In this document: piece after piece, positions 25,577 through 34,727 of the stretch
Layout of the letters: every line of letters starts with the position of its first letter
How positions within the stretch are numbered: the stretch's first letter is position 1
Assembly (NCBI RefSeq): GCF_021729035.1
Contig: NZ_JAJSAP010000003.1
Coordinates: 248,001 to 312,000 of the forward strand
DNA: 64,000 nucleotides
Direction of reading: 5' to 3'
Origin: Microbulbifer sediminum
GTDB taxonomy: Bacteria > Pseudomonadota > Gammaproteobacteria > Pseudomonadales > Cellvibrionaceae
The notes under the pieces: model-generated
Database searches by the model: none
Told to the model about the DNA's origin: nothing
What the model saw: the letters and a program-made list of their open reading frames with translations, nothing else
Translations under genes and position numbers: made by a program

Positions 25577-26455
25577 TTATTCAGCGTTATCAGCGGCGCC
25601 AGAAGTAAAGCGCCGGTAGTACCCACTCCCCCAGCCGGACGGCGGTTCGTCACCAGGTTCTACGAATTGTACCGGCGGGGCACTGTTGTCGAAGGGCCCG
25701 AGACCGCGCTCCAGACGCGCATTCTCGAGCCCTGCGTAAATAGCGGCTGCGCGCCCCTCGAGAACCCGCAATTCCCCGTCATCGAGCTCCAGGCCATATT
25801 CCTCGATCACGCGCAGGCCGTCACGCAGGGCGCGCTGGTCACCGCGCATCATTGCCACCTGGTACCAGGTGAGAACGTCCAGTACCTCCCGCTCAGCCGC
25901 AGGCCCATTCGTGCCACGGAACTCCCGCGCCCTGTCCAGGTGCGGCCCCGCCAGGTGACGCAGGTTCTGTAATGATCCCAGCACGGCGCCGTTGTAGGCC
26001 GTCTCGTGGGCCCTGTCCACCTGGCCGTCCTTTACATAACGGGAGTAGAGCACTGTGTTCGCCAACAGGTCTCCGCCGGCAGCAAGCTGCTGAAGCGTCG
26101 CCAGGTCATAGGTGGCATAGCCCTGCAGGTCAGCGGATGAGTAGAAGCCGCGTTGGAACATCCATTCCCTGAACACGCGCTGTTTTGCTTCGACATCATC
26201 TCCCGGAGCTGGTGATGCGGCACCCGGGACCGGCCCGGCAAGCACGCCACCGTCACCGGACCGCTCACTGTCGCCTTCACCGGTCAACGCCCGCCGCTGC
26301 TCGCTGGCAGAGGCAAGAGAGTCCGGCCCGGGCGGCGCAATACGGTTGTCCCCGCGCCGTCCCAGCCACTGCAGGGCGACCATGCCGGCGATTACTGCCA
26401 GCACCAGGAGCAGCTTCCCGTTACGCTTTAACCAGCCCATCGGCCCTCCGCTCAT
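25577..26455 (-). CDS. Membrane-anchored protein of unknown function
   Basis: This 292-residue hypothetical protein has an N-terminal membrane anchor (KLLLVLAVIAGMVALQWL, about residues 14-31), a disordered Gly/Ser/Asp-rich linker to about residue 85 and a helical C-terminal domain with Sel1/TPR-like character (for example, LLANTVLYSRYVKDGQVDRAHETAYNGAVLGS spacing around residues 129-160). The start is unsure: the ATG at 26455 has no clear ribosome-binding site, whereas the in-frame ATG at 26440 has GGAGGG only 3 bases away. It lies between the transglycosylase and the hydrolase on the same strand. Not recognised. Confidence 0.55.
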   Translation of the reverse strand: MSGGPMGWLKRNGKLLLVLAVIAGMVALQWLGRRGDNRIAPPGPDSLASASEQRRALTGEGDSERSGDGGVLAGPVPGAASPAPGDDVEAKQRVFREWMFQRGFYSSADLQGYATYDLATLQQLAAGGDLLANTVLYSRYVKDGQVDRAHETAYNGAVLGSLQNLRHLAGPHLDRAREFRGTNGPAAEREVLDVLTWYQVAMMRGDQRALRDGLRVIEEYGLELDDGELRVLEGRAAAIYAGLENARLERGLGPFDNSAPPVQFVEPGDEPPSGWGSGYYRRFTSGAADNAE

Positions 26456-26482
26456 GGTGGATTAAATACCACTGATACCGTT

Positions 26483-27412
26483 TCACGCCCCGGCCAGGAC
26501 CTGCGCCGGGTAATCGGCAAAACCGTGTCGCTGCATAAACTCCCGGAACGCATCCAGCACCGCCTGCGGCGCCTCCAGCTGCGGATAGTGACCGATGCCT
26601 TCCAGCCCGGTGATATCCGGCCCGGGTACCAGCTGGCGATACCGATCCACCATGTGTGCACCGGAGATGGGATCATGCAGGCCATTGATCAGTTTTACCG
26701 GCACCGCCGTCGTGCACAAGGCACCCACCCAGCGGGAGCACCGGCGTTTGCGCTCCGGCATGTAGCGTATCAGTTTGTGCATCACCCGGCGTCCACCGCG
26801 CGCCTTTACCAGTCTCCAGAAATTATCCAGCTCTTCCTCACTGGGCTGGGTCTGGGGCCCGAAAATCCGGCGCATCGTCTCGGCCAGCCGGTTCCGGCTA
26901 CTGCGCCGCGCCACCCACGGCCCCAGGGGTGACAACAGCAGTTTCTGGATCCTGGCCGGACGGTGGGTTTCCGGAAACAATCCGCCGTTTAACAGGCAGG
27001 CACTCGCAATGCGTAACCCGGCCCCGGCCGCCACATCACCGAGGCGACGCTCGGCATCCCGAGCCAACAGCTCCTGCGCTACGGTATCCCCATAATCGTG
27101 GGCAAGAATATGGTATTCCCTGATGCCCTGGTGGGTCAGCCAGGATTCGATCAGGTCAGCCTGGTCGGCGATACGATAGGAAAAACTGGCGGGCTTGGGG
27201 GAATCCCCGAAGCCGAGCATATCCAGCGTATAGAGGCTGAAGTTCGCCCCCAGTGCGTCCCAGAGACGGTTCCAGTCCCAGGAGGAAGTGGGAAAACCGT
27301 GAATCAACAGCAGCGCAGGGCCAGAGGGATTGCCTCCGGTGCGGGTCACCACGGGCCAGTCCCCGTAGGCGAAAAGTCCGGCGCCGTTGCGCCACTCTTG
27401 CAAGGTCATCAT
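26483..27412 (-). CDS. Alpha/beta hydrolase with aspartate nucleophile (epoxide hydrolase/haloalkane dehalogenase type)
   Basis: This alpha/beta hydrolase has about 310 residues from the ATG at 27412 (a second ATG follows directly). The oxyanion motif LIHGFPTSSWDW, the nucleophile elbow AHDYGDTVAQ with Asp rather than Ser, the acid in NGLHDPIS and the catalytic histidine in GIGHYPQLEAP are all visible. An Asp nucleophile is typical of epoxide hydrolases and haloalkane dehalogenases, not esterases. An open frame continues 48 codons upstream, but that part does not look like the family. The gene is followed on the same strand by the unknown membrane protein. The substrate is unknown. Confidence 0.75.
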   Translation of the reverse strand: MMTLQEWRNGAGLFAYGDWPVVTRTGGNPSGPALLLIHGFPTSSWDWNRLWDALGANFSLYTLDMLGFGDSPKPASFSYRIADQADLIESWLTHQGIREYHILAHDYGDTVAQELLARDAERRLGDVAAGAGLRIASACLLNGGLFPETHRPARIQKLLLSPLGPWVARRSSRNRLAETMRRIFGPQTQPSEEELDNFWRLVKARGGRRVMHKLIRYMPERKRRCSRWVGALCTTAVPVKLINGLHDPISGAHMVDRYRQLVPGPDITGLEGIGHYPQLEAPQAVLDAFREFMQRHGFADYPAQVLAGA

Positions 27413-28328
27413 ATCCAGGCCCGACTCATTACCAGGGCAACAGCGAAGCCCCGGCCAAGACCAAACGATCGTATCATCCTCTGGCATCGCCCTCACGATT
27501 CGGTCGAGGGTTAGTCCCGAGAGCAAAGGCGGCAACAGGATGAGCCGGCGAAGCAAAACCTACGCCGTACCAGACGCTACGACCGCAATCAGTTACAGTA
27601 GTTCGCAACCGGGGTTCAGGCAGGAATTCCGGCTCTCGCACCATTAAACACGCTCCGAACGTGCAGTTTCCTTCACGCAGGCCACATACAAGTTTCACCG
27701 CAACGAGGGGGGGGTTCATGCGATGACCATAGAGGCGCGGAACGATCAAAACCCGGTGGTGCCCGCCCTTCAATTAGATAACAGAATTCCGGGAATGATT
27801 GATCGTCGATAGATATCGCCAGCGCCTGGATCGGGACACTGCTTTTATCGACTAACACTCTCCGAAAAATTCCTCTGGGGGATATCACTATAAAGGTCTA
27901 TTGATCGCTGCGCCGGTAAGACCGTGGCATGGATTCTTCACCCCATTCCGACTTCCTGGCAGCCGGTGGCAACTGGGCAGGGTAGCCCCGACGTCGCTTT
28001 GGCCGTACCCGATACAACATCACCCAGTATCACCCAGGCGCTTGCCGGTGCCATGCTACATCTTCGCACCTCAGAAAGTACCGGCGCGCTTTCCATCAAC
28101 GAGATCGCCTTGGCAACTCGGATGGAGGCAGTCATTCGCTGATATACCCATAGCGGAGAGCTGAAACAGCGCGACCGTGGAATTCAGCGGTAAATTCCTG
28201 TCACGGCCTTACCCGCAGGGTAGTCACCGACTATATTTCTGCTCTCGACAAACTTCGGTGCGATCACCGGAAAACCAGCCCGGCGCGGCACAGCAGCAGA
28301 CCAATGGGCGCTACCAGGGAGAGATTCC
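27413..28328. other. Long stretch without a clear gene
   Basis: About 900 bases upstream of the hydrolase and of the DUF4242 gene. Several short frames overlap here, none with a good start site and family match. A minus-strand frame at 27474-27773 and a plus-strand frame at 27924-28142 have protein-like composition in parts and may be decayed genes. The composition between 27640 and 27900 is lower in GC than in the flanks. Promoters for the flanking genes should lie at the ends. Confidence 0.35.
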
Positions 28329-28652
28329 ATGCCAAAATTTGTCATCGAGCGGGAAATTCCCGATGCCGGCCAGCTCAGCCAGCAGGAGCTGGCTGGTATT
28401 TCGCAAAAATCCTGTGACGTGCTCCATCAGCTGGGCCCCCAGGTGCAGTGGGTACAGAGCTACGTCACCGACAACAAGGTGTACTGCATTTACATCGCCC
28501 CCGACCGGGAGTCGATCATCAAGCACGCGGAAATGGGCGGTTTTCCCGCCGATTCGGTGGCGGAGGTGCGGAATATCATCGATCCCACGACCGCCGAACA
28601 CCATGCGGGCAGCGGGGAGTCACCGGATGCCGCCGGCGGCGCCACTATCTGA
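28329..28652 (+). CDS. DUF4242 domain-containing protein
   Basis: This 107-residue cytoplasmic protein reads MPKFVIEREIPDAGQLS at its start, with the family's ISQKSCDVL, WVQSYVTDNKVYCIYIAP and HAEMGGFPADSVAEVRNIIDPTTAEHH-type blocks covering about residues 1-92. The last 15 residues are a Gly/Ser-rich tail. DUF4242 proteins adopt a ferredoxin-like fold, and one member (SCO4226) binds nickel; the function of the family is unsettled. A GGGAGA ribosome-binding site precedes the ATG. It is a single-gene unit facing the metallopeptidase gene. Confidence 0.8.
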   Translation: MPKFVIEREIPDAGQLSQQELAGISQKSCDVLHQLGPQVQWVQSYVTDNKVYCIYIAPDRESIIKHAEMGGFPADSVAEVRNIIDPTTAEHHAGSGESPDAAGGATI

Positions 28653-28660
28653 GGCGGCAT

Positions 28661-28686
28661 AAAAAAGCCCCGCCGATGGCGGGGCT
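28661..28686 (-). terminator. Terminator for the HEXXH lipoprotein gene
   Basis: A 9-bp GC-rich stem (28666-28674 with 28678-28686) is followed on the minus strand by six T residues (28661-28666). It lies between convergent genes. On the plus strand it lacks a T-run, so it mainly serves the minus-strand gene. Confidence 0.8.
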
Positions 28687-28697
28687 CCAGGAGGGCA

Positions 28698-30266
28698 TCA
28701 GCCCTCGTTACTTTCGCTCTCCTTGGCGGCCAGGGCGTTATCGACCCGGGCCCTGACGCCGGGTTCCTGTTCGGCCCGCATCTCCGCCAACATCAACTTC
28801 ATCTGCTGGTACTCATCCTGGTCATCCAGCTCCATCAGCAGTGGCTGTGCGACTCGGGCGAAATAGTCCGCGTCGCGCTTGTTGTACAGTTCCTGCGCCA
28901 GCCACTGGGCGATATGCACCTGGCGCGGCGCCCGCAGGTAGGCCTGTTCCAGCATTTCCAGGTATTTTTCCTGTGGGTAACCCAGCATCTGCATACTCAT
29001 GGCCAGGCCGTACCAGTGTGAAGCGGTTTCCTCGTCGTTGTTAACCAGGAATACGAACTTGTCGCGCACCTTCTTCAGTTCGTCGCGGTCGCGCTCTTCA
29101 CCAGCCGTGTTGGCCTGCCGGGTAAGTCCCAGCCAGGCGTCCACATTCTGGTAGCGGAACTTGTTGCGCTCGGCCACCGGCACCGATGCCAGCAGCTCCT
29201 CGGCGACCTCGTAATTACCCATGCGGGTCTCGGCATCCGCCTGCACGGCGATCAGCTCCGGGCTCATCAGGCCATTGGCGTGAGCGTATTGCAGCAGCGA
29301 GCCCAGGCCAGCGAGGTTATAACCGGACAACACAAGGAAATGCCCGACCTCGGCCACAGCGCGCTGCGGAGACAGCTGCTGCACATCCGGGGACACTTCA
29401 CGGAATTCCTTCGGCACAATTCCGCCCACCATGTCGAACTCACCCTCCTGGAACAGCTGCTCATAGCGCTTCTCAACATCCTCGAGCTTCACACCGAAGG
29501 TGCTTTCCAGGGACTCCACGGGATCGGCGCCATTGTTGTAAGCACGCACGTAATCCCTGAACTGGTCCACCTTTCCACTCTCCATGATCAGCCAGTGGGC
29601 CAGCATCCAGCCGCTGGCGTAGACACGCGGCTTCTCTTCATCCGGCGTACTGATCACCGTAGCTCGCAACAACTCTTCCAGCGGCATGGGGCTGGTGTAA
29701 AGCAAGGTCATGGCCCGCTCTTCCGGGATGGCACCCAGTTTGTAACGGCCGGCCACCGGGAATGTCATGGTGGACATAAACTCGGCAAAGCCCTCGCTGT
29801 ACCAGTATGGGTAATGCGTGGTGTTGCGGTTATAGCTGAGGAAGTGAGTGTACTCGTGGAACAGGAACTCCCGCGCTTCCAGCTGACGCTCGCCGGAGCG
29901 GCCATCCAGGTTCACCAGCGCGTAGCTACCCTGGGCCGTGGTATCAAACAGGCCATTGGTCATCTCCGCCAGCTCCGGCCCCACCAGGCCGGCGTAGGTC
30001 TGCCGGTCAGCGGTGGCATAAATGGTGAGCCTGTGTTGCTCCTGTCGGGCGCCCTTGGCTCCCAGCAGCTTGAGCGCTACCGCCCGGTAGCGTTCCAGGT
30101 CGCGCGCCAGGGTTTCCACTGCCTGCGGGTCGCCATTGGTAACGATGCGGAAGTTGGTGCTGTCCACCTGATACCAGGTTTCCTCTCCCAGGTTCTGCTG
30201 CGCGCTGCACGCCGACAACATAAAACCGGAAAATATTACCAACAGAGCGAGTGTGCGATGGAACAT
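28698..30266 (-). CDS. HEXXH metallopeptidase-like lipoprotein with TPR-like C-terminus
   Basis: This lipoprotein has 522 residues from the ATG at 30266 (lipobox LSAC, Cys20); an in-frame start 21 codons upstream is less likely. A zinc-peptidase signature HEYTH (H137, E138, H141) is followed by YSEGFAEF, giving the third ligand typical of gluzincins. The first part (WYQVDSTNFRIVTNGD...) resembles the N-terminus of DUF1570-type peptidases. The C-terminal half is helical with TPR-like repeats, including a segment around residues 345-420. It is probably an envelope protease, with an unknown substrate. It is divergent from the third M1 gene. Confidence 0.75.
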   Translation of the reverse strand: MFHRTLALLVIFSGFMLSACSAQQNLGEETWYQVDSTNFRIVTNGDPQAVETLARDLERYRAVALKLLGAKGARQEQHRLTIYATADRQTYAGLVGPELAEMTNGLFDTTAQGSYALVNLDGRSGERQLEAREFLFHEYTHFLSYNRNTTHYPYWYSEGFAEFMSTMTFPVAGRYKLGAIPEERAMTLLYTSPMPLEELLRATVISTPDEEKPRVYASGWMLAHWLIMESGKVDQFRDYVRAYNNGADPVESLESTFGVKLEDVEKRYEQLFQEGEFDMVGGIVPKEFREVSPDVQQLSPQRAVAEVGHFLVLSGYNLAGLGSLLQYAHANGLMSPELIAVQADAETRMGNYEVAEELLASVPVAERNKFRYQNVDAWLGLTRQANTAGEERDRDELKKVRDKFVFLVNNDEETASHWYGLAMSMQMLGYPQEKYLEMLEQAYLRAPRQVHIAQWLAQELYNKRDADYFARVAQPLLMELDDQDEYQQMKLMLAEMRAEQEPGVRARVDNALAAKESESNEG

Positions 30267-30699
30267 AGTTCTGGCCACTTGGTGAGTTTTACTCTGGCCC
30301 TCCGTGGCGGGAATAACAGGTTCACACACTACCGGTTTTTATTGATCAAAAAAAGAACAATTTTAGACGAGAACCGGGCGTTCGTCTGACTAAATGGGAC
30401 CGCAAAACGGCGTACAGTCAACCCTACAGTAGCCCAGTCCACGAATTGAACTGCCAGTCAGGTTAACCGGGCCAAAAGCCGTCGCCAACATGCCCCTGAG
30501 GCCCGATTAGCCATTCAGGCACGCTTGCCTGCCAACAGAACCGGGCAGACACTACTTAATGACTGCTTGTAGCGCGTTGTAGCGCGGGAACGATGTGCCC
30601 GCGCTCACGCTGCTGGTCGGGGGCCCGTCGCTCCCCGGCGGCGGGCCATGATCCTGCCAAACCGTTACAATGCAGGTTTTTGCCAAGCAACGGGAGCTT
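30267..30699. other. Divergent promoter region
   Basis: About 430 bases between the HEXXH lipoprotein and the third M1 gene. It contains a short direct repeat (GTAGCGCG twice near 30570-30590) and an inverted GGCCCG/CGGGCC pair near 30621-30646. Promoters for both genes must lie here, but none is clear by eye. No gene is seen. Confidence 0.35.
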
Positions 30700-33426
30700 A
30701 TGAAAAAGATAACACTGCGCAGCCTGCTGGCAGTGCCGCTACTGGCACTGGCCGCCTGCAGCCCGTCCGAACAACCTGCGGACAATGCCGACTCCAGCGG
30801 CGAGCCACCCACTTCCCAGCTGGTGAAGATCTCCGGCGATGCGGAAGCCGAGGCACCGGACGGCCGGTTGCCCGAGGGAGTCCGCCCCACCGCCTACCGA
30901 CTCGACCTGCTGCTGGACCCGCGCCGGGATGATTTTTCCGGCACCGTGGACATCGATATCCAGCTGGACGAGCCCGCGGACCATATCTGGATGCACGGCA
31001 AGGACATCCGCGTCAGTGAAGCCACCGCCACCACCGCGAACGGCAAATCGATTGCCGCCGACTACCAGCAGGTGCTCGACAGCGGCGTGGTGCGGGTCAG
31101 CTTCGCCGAGCCGCTGCCCGCGGGCGAATTCACCCTGAGCCTGGCTTACAGCGCCGACTTCGATCGCAATCTGTCGGGCCTGTTCAAGGTGGAGGAGCAG
31201 GGCGACGCGTACGCCCTGGCCAAGTCCGAGTCGATCCAGGCGCGCAAGTACCTGCCCGGCTTTGACGAGCCAGGCCTGAAGGCGCCGTTCGATATCAGCC
31301 TGACCGTGCCCGAGGGTTATGCCGCCATCAGCAACGGCGCGGAACTGAAGCGCGAACCCGCGGGCGAGGGGCTGGAAAAGGTCACCTTCGCCACCACCCG
31401 GCCAACGCCCACCTACCTGCTGTCCCTGTCAGTAGGGCCGTTCGACGTGGTGGAGCGCGACGTCATTCCGCCCAACAAGTACCGCAAGGAACCGATCCCG
31501 CTGCGCGGCTTCGCCCGCAAGGGCCGCGGTGATGACCTGGACTATATCCTCGATGTCACGCCGCGCATGCTGGAGATATTCGAGACGGAACTGCAGCGCC
31601 CCTACCCGTTTGAAAAGCTGGACATCATCGCCGCGCCGCAGTGGCCCAGTGGCGCCACCGAGTTGTCCGCGGCCATTACCTACCGCGAGCAACGTATCCT
31701 GGTGGAAGGGGATGAGCCGGCACCGGGCGCGCGCCTGGCACTGCTGGGTGTGCACGCCCACGAGATCGCGCACATGTGGTTCGGCAACCTGGTCACCCCA
31801 CCCTGGTGGGACGATCTGTGGCTGAAGGAAGGCTTCTCCACCTGGGGCACACCGCTTACCCTGACAATCTTCGAGCCCGAGGGTGGCCATGACCTCAACG
31901 CCGCGGTGCGCGCCATTGGCGCCATGCAACTGGATTCGCTGGCCAGCACCCGCGCCATTCGCGAGCCCATCGACAAGAATGACGATATCCGCAACGCCTA
32001 CGACTCCATCACCTATTCCAAGAGCCTGGGCGTGATCCATATGGTGGACCAGTACTTTGGCGCAGACCGTTTCCGCCCCGCACTGGGCCGCTATATCGAG
32101 ACCTTTGCCGACGGTGTGGCGGACTCAGACGATTTCTACCGCGTCATCGGCGAAGAGACCAACACTCCGGAACTGACCGACACCTTCCGCAGTTTTGTCG
32201 AGCAGAAGGGCGTACCGGAATTGGCGGTCAACCTGGACTGCGAGACCGGCGATAAACCGCAGGTCATCATCCGCCAGGGACGCTACAAGCCCCTGGGCTC
32301 GCCGATCCAGTTGAGCGGACAGCAGTGGACCATTCCCCTGTGCCTGCGCAGCGACCAAAGCCGGCAGTGCCTGATGCTGGCGGACAGCGAGCAGACGGTC
32401 GAACTGGAGAGTGAACAGTGCCCGCAGTGGTTGCTGCCCAATGCCGACGGCAGCGGTTACTACCGCTGGAACCTTGCCGGCGAACAGTGGCAGCCACTGG
32501 TGAAGAATTTTGCCGACTTCACCCCGACAGAACAGCTCTCCATCATCGACAGCGCCTTTGCGGCCTTCGAGGCCGGCGAGCTGCCGATTGCCACCGTGCT
32601 CGACGTGGTGCGCCAGTCCGCTGTCGCCGAGCGCCGGCAGGTGATCACCGCGCCGCTGCAGTACCTGGAAAAGTACCGTCGCAACATCCTGCCGGAAAAA
32701 GCCCTGCCGGATTTCACCCGCTTCCTGCAGGGGCTCTACCAGCCGGTACTGGAGCGCACCGCCGGCAGCGATGATGCCGAGCAGAAGCTGCTGTACAGCG
32801 AGCTGCTGGCCTTTATGGCACTGGTGGCCGAGGATTCACAGGCGCGCGAGATTCTCGCCGACAAGGCGATTGCCTTTACCGGCTTCAGGCGCGAACGCGA
32901 TTCCGGGGCACTGGATTCCGACCTGTACCAACCGGCCCTTGTAGTCGCGGTGCAGGATGCCGGCCGGGAATTCCTGCCACACCTGGTGAAGATCCGCGGC
33001 GAGCTGGACGACCCGCGCTTCGAGAATGCCAGCGCCAACGCCATCGGCGCGGCCAACGACCCGGAACAGGTGCAGGATGTCCAGCGCCTGGCGGTGAGTG
33101 AGGATATGGGTCCGCGCGAGGCCTTCGGCCTGATAGCCACCGCCTTGGCGCAACCGGCGGTACAGGAACAACACTGGCAGTGGCTGCGGGACAACTTCCC
33201 CACTGTGGTGGAAAAGATTCCCGGACAGTGGCGCCGCCGCACCCCGTCGTTTGCCCGCACCTTCTGCACCAGCGACCGGCTGGACCAGCTACAGGCATTG
33301 TTCGAGCGACACAGTGAACTGACGCCGGGATACCAGCGCAGCATGGCGCAGACGGAAGAGACCATCGAGCTGTGCATGGCGCAGCGCGAGCAGGCACCGG
33401 AGTTTATCCGCGCCCTGTCCCGCTGA
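30700..33426 (+). CDS. Divergent M1-family peptidase lipoprotein lacking GAMEN
   Basis: This 908-residue lipoprotein (lipobox LAAC, Cys20; GGGAGC site before the ATG) belongs to the M1 family. The zinc site HEIAHMWFGNLVTPPWWDDLWLKEGF is intact (H354, E355, H358, E377). At the position of the GAMEN exopeptidase motif it reads GATEL (318-322), losing the methionine and asparagine but keeping Gly, Ala and a Glu. Altered GAMEN loops change substrate N-terminus recognition in this family, so specificity may differ from that of the tandem pair at 13.5-19.4 kb. The sequence is clearly more distant from that pair than they are from each other. It is preceded by a divergent HEXXH lipoprotein. Confidence 0.88.
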   Translation: MKKITLRSLLAVPLLALAACSPSEQPADNADSSGEPPTSQLVKISGDAEAEAPDGRLPEGVRPTAYRLDLLLDPRRDDFSGTVDIDIQLDEPADHIWMHGKDIRVSEATATTANGKSIAADYQQVLDSGVVRVSFAEPLPAGEFTLSLAYSADFDRNLSGLFKVEEQGDAYALAKSESIQARKYLPGFDEPGLKAPFDISLTVPEGYAAISNGAELKREPAGEGLEKVTFATTRPTPTYLLSLSVGPFDVVERDVIPPNKYRKEPIPLRGFARKGRGDDLDYILDVTPRMLEIFETELQRPYPFEKLDIIAAPQWPSGATELSAAITYREQRILVEGDEPAPGARLALLGVHAHEIAHMWFGNLVTPPWWDDLWLKEGFSTWGTPLTLTIFEPEGGHDLNAAVRAIGAMQLDSLASTRAIREPIDKNDDIRNAYDSITYSKSLGVIHMVDQYFGADRFRPALGRYIETFADGVADSDDFYRVIGEETNTPELTDTFRSFVEQKGVPELAVNLDCETGDKPQVIIRQGRYKPLGSPIQLSGQQWTIPLCLRSDQSRQCLMLADSEQTVELESEQCPQWLLPNADGSGYYRWNLAGEQWQPLVKNFADFTPTEQLSIIDSAFAAFEAGELPIATVLDVVRQSAVAERRQVITAPLQYLEKYRRNILPEKALPDFTRFLQGLYQPVLERTAGSDDAEQKLLYSELLAFMALVAEDSQAREILADKAIAFTGFRRERDSGALDSDLYQPALVVAVQDAGREFLPHLVKIRGELDDPRFENASANAIGAANDPEQVQDVQRLAVSEDMGPREAFGLIATALAQPAVQEQHWQWLRDNFPTVVEKIPGQWRRRTPSFARTFCTSDRLDQLQALFERHSELTPGYQRSMAQTEETIELCMAQREQAPEFIRALSR

Positions 33427-33481
33427 CTCTCCGGGGTCAAGGCAACCCCAGCTTGGTCTTGTATTCTGCCTGGCCAATAAA

Positions 33482-33507
33482 AAAGGGCGATCTCCCGATC
33501 GCCCTTT
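33482..33507. terminator. Bidirectional terminator between M1 and fba
   Basis: An 11-bp stem (33482-33492 with 33497-33507) with a TCCC loop ends in A/T tracts on both sides. It separates the convergent M1 and aldolase genes and should act in both directions. Confidence 0.8.
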
Positions 33508-33548
33508 CCCGTATCCCCGGGCCCCAAGCGGGCCAACCGGGGATATGC

Positions 33549-34613
33549 CTACTTGATCTTCGGCTCCAGTTCGCCAGCCTCGTAACGCTGGTACATGGTC
33601 TCGAGGTTCACCGGGCGGATCTTGCTGGCGTTGCCAGCGGTGCCGAAGGCCTCGTAGCGGGCCACGCAGATGTCCTTCATGGCCTGGGTGCTGGCCTTGA
33701 GGAATTTGCGCGGGTCGAACTCGGACGGGTTTTCGGCCAGGAAGCGACGCACCGCACCGGTGGAAGCCAGGCGCAGGTCGGTATCGATATTCACCTTGCG
33801 CACGCCGTGCTTGATGCCCTCGCAGATCTGCTCCACGGGCACACCGTAAGTTTCCGGGATTTCACCGCCGAACTCGTTGATCACCTTGAGCCACTCCTGC
33901 GGCACCGAGGAGGATCCGTGCATCACCAGGTGGGTGTCGGGGATGCGTGCATGGATTTCCTTGATACGATCGATGGCGAGGATGTCACCGGTCGGCGGGC
34001 GGGTGAACTTGTAGGCGCCGTGGCTGGTGCCACAGGCAATCGCCAACGCATCGACCTGGGTTTTCTTGACGAAGTCCGCGGCTTCCTCCGGGTCGGTCAG
34101 CAGCTGATCGTGGGACAGCTTGCCCTCCGCACCAACGCCGTCTTCCTCGCCGGCCATGCCGGTCTCCAGTGAGCCCAGGCAGCCCAGCTCGCCCTCGACG
34201 GACACGCCACAGGCGTGCGCCATTTCCACCGCGCGGCGGGTGACGTCGACGTTGTACTCGTAGGAAGCCGGGGTCTTGCCGTCTTCCTGCAGGGAACCGT
34301 CCATCATCACCGAGCTGAAGCCCAGCTGGATGGAGCGCTGGCACACAGCCGGGCTGGTGCCGTGGTCCTGGTGCATCACCACCGGGATTTCCGGGAATTC
34401 CTCGATCGCCGCCAGGATCAGGTGGCGCAGGAAAGGCGCGCCGGCGTATTTACGGGCGCCGGCAGAGGCCTGCACGATCACCGGGGAGTCGGTTTCCTTC
34501 GCCGCCTCCATGATCGCGCGCATCTGCTCCAGGTTGTTGACGTTAAACGCCGGCACGCCGTAACTATGCTCGGCGGCGTGGTCCAGCATTTGACGCAAGC
34601 TAATCAGTGCCAT
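33549..34613 (-). CDS. fba: Fructose-bisphosphate aldolase class II
   Basis: This zinc-dependent class II aldolase of 354 residues splits fructose-1,6-bisphosphate to dihydroxyacetone phosphate and glyceraldehyde-3-phosphate. Visible family blocks are [12 protein letters not shown], the metal-binding [43 protein letters not shown] and VMHGSSSVP. The length and the ATVM-free N-terminus [13 protein letters not shown] fit the type B (Calvin-cycle) subgroup used widely in proteobacteria for glycolysis and gluconeogenesis. It lies 114 bases downstream of pgk on the same strand, a common pgk-fba pairing, and is followed by a strong bidirectional terminator. Confidence 0.95.
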   Translation of the reverse strand: MALISLRQMLDHAAEHSYGVPAFNVNNLEQMRAIMEAAKETDSPVIVQASAGARKYAGAPFLRHLILAAIEEFPEIPVVMHQDHGTSPAVCQRSIQLGFSSVMMDGSLQEDGKTPASYEYNVDVTRRAVEMAHACGVSVEGELGCLGSLETGMAGEEDGVGAEGKLSHDQLLTDPEEAADFVKKTQVDALAIACGTSHGAYKFTRPPTGDILAIDRIKEIHARIPDTHLVMHGSSSVPQEWLKVINEFGGEIPETYGVPVEQICEGIKHGVRKVNIDTDLRLASTGAVRRFLAENPSEFDPRKFLKASTQAMKDICVARYEAFGTAGNASKIRPVNLETMYQRYEAGELEPKIK

Positions 34614-34727
34614 GGAAAGTACCTTTGGTTTTGTTTTGACATCTCTGTAAATGGTTCCCCGATCTTCGCCGGGGTAACACCGGGAACTTCACCGGGCCGG
34701 TCGATGCGGCCCGGTTATCAACTCGGG

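Noticed and set aside
27640..27720. Group II intron domain V-like hairpin
   Set aside because: The stem pairs poorly, the catalytic triad position does not match and no intron-encoded reverse transcriptase is near. Kept only as a remark under the unexplained region.
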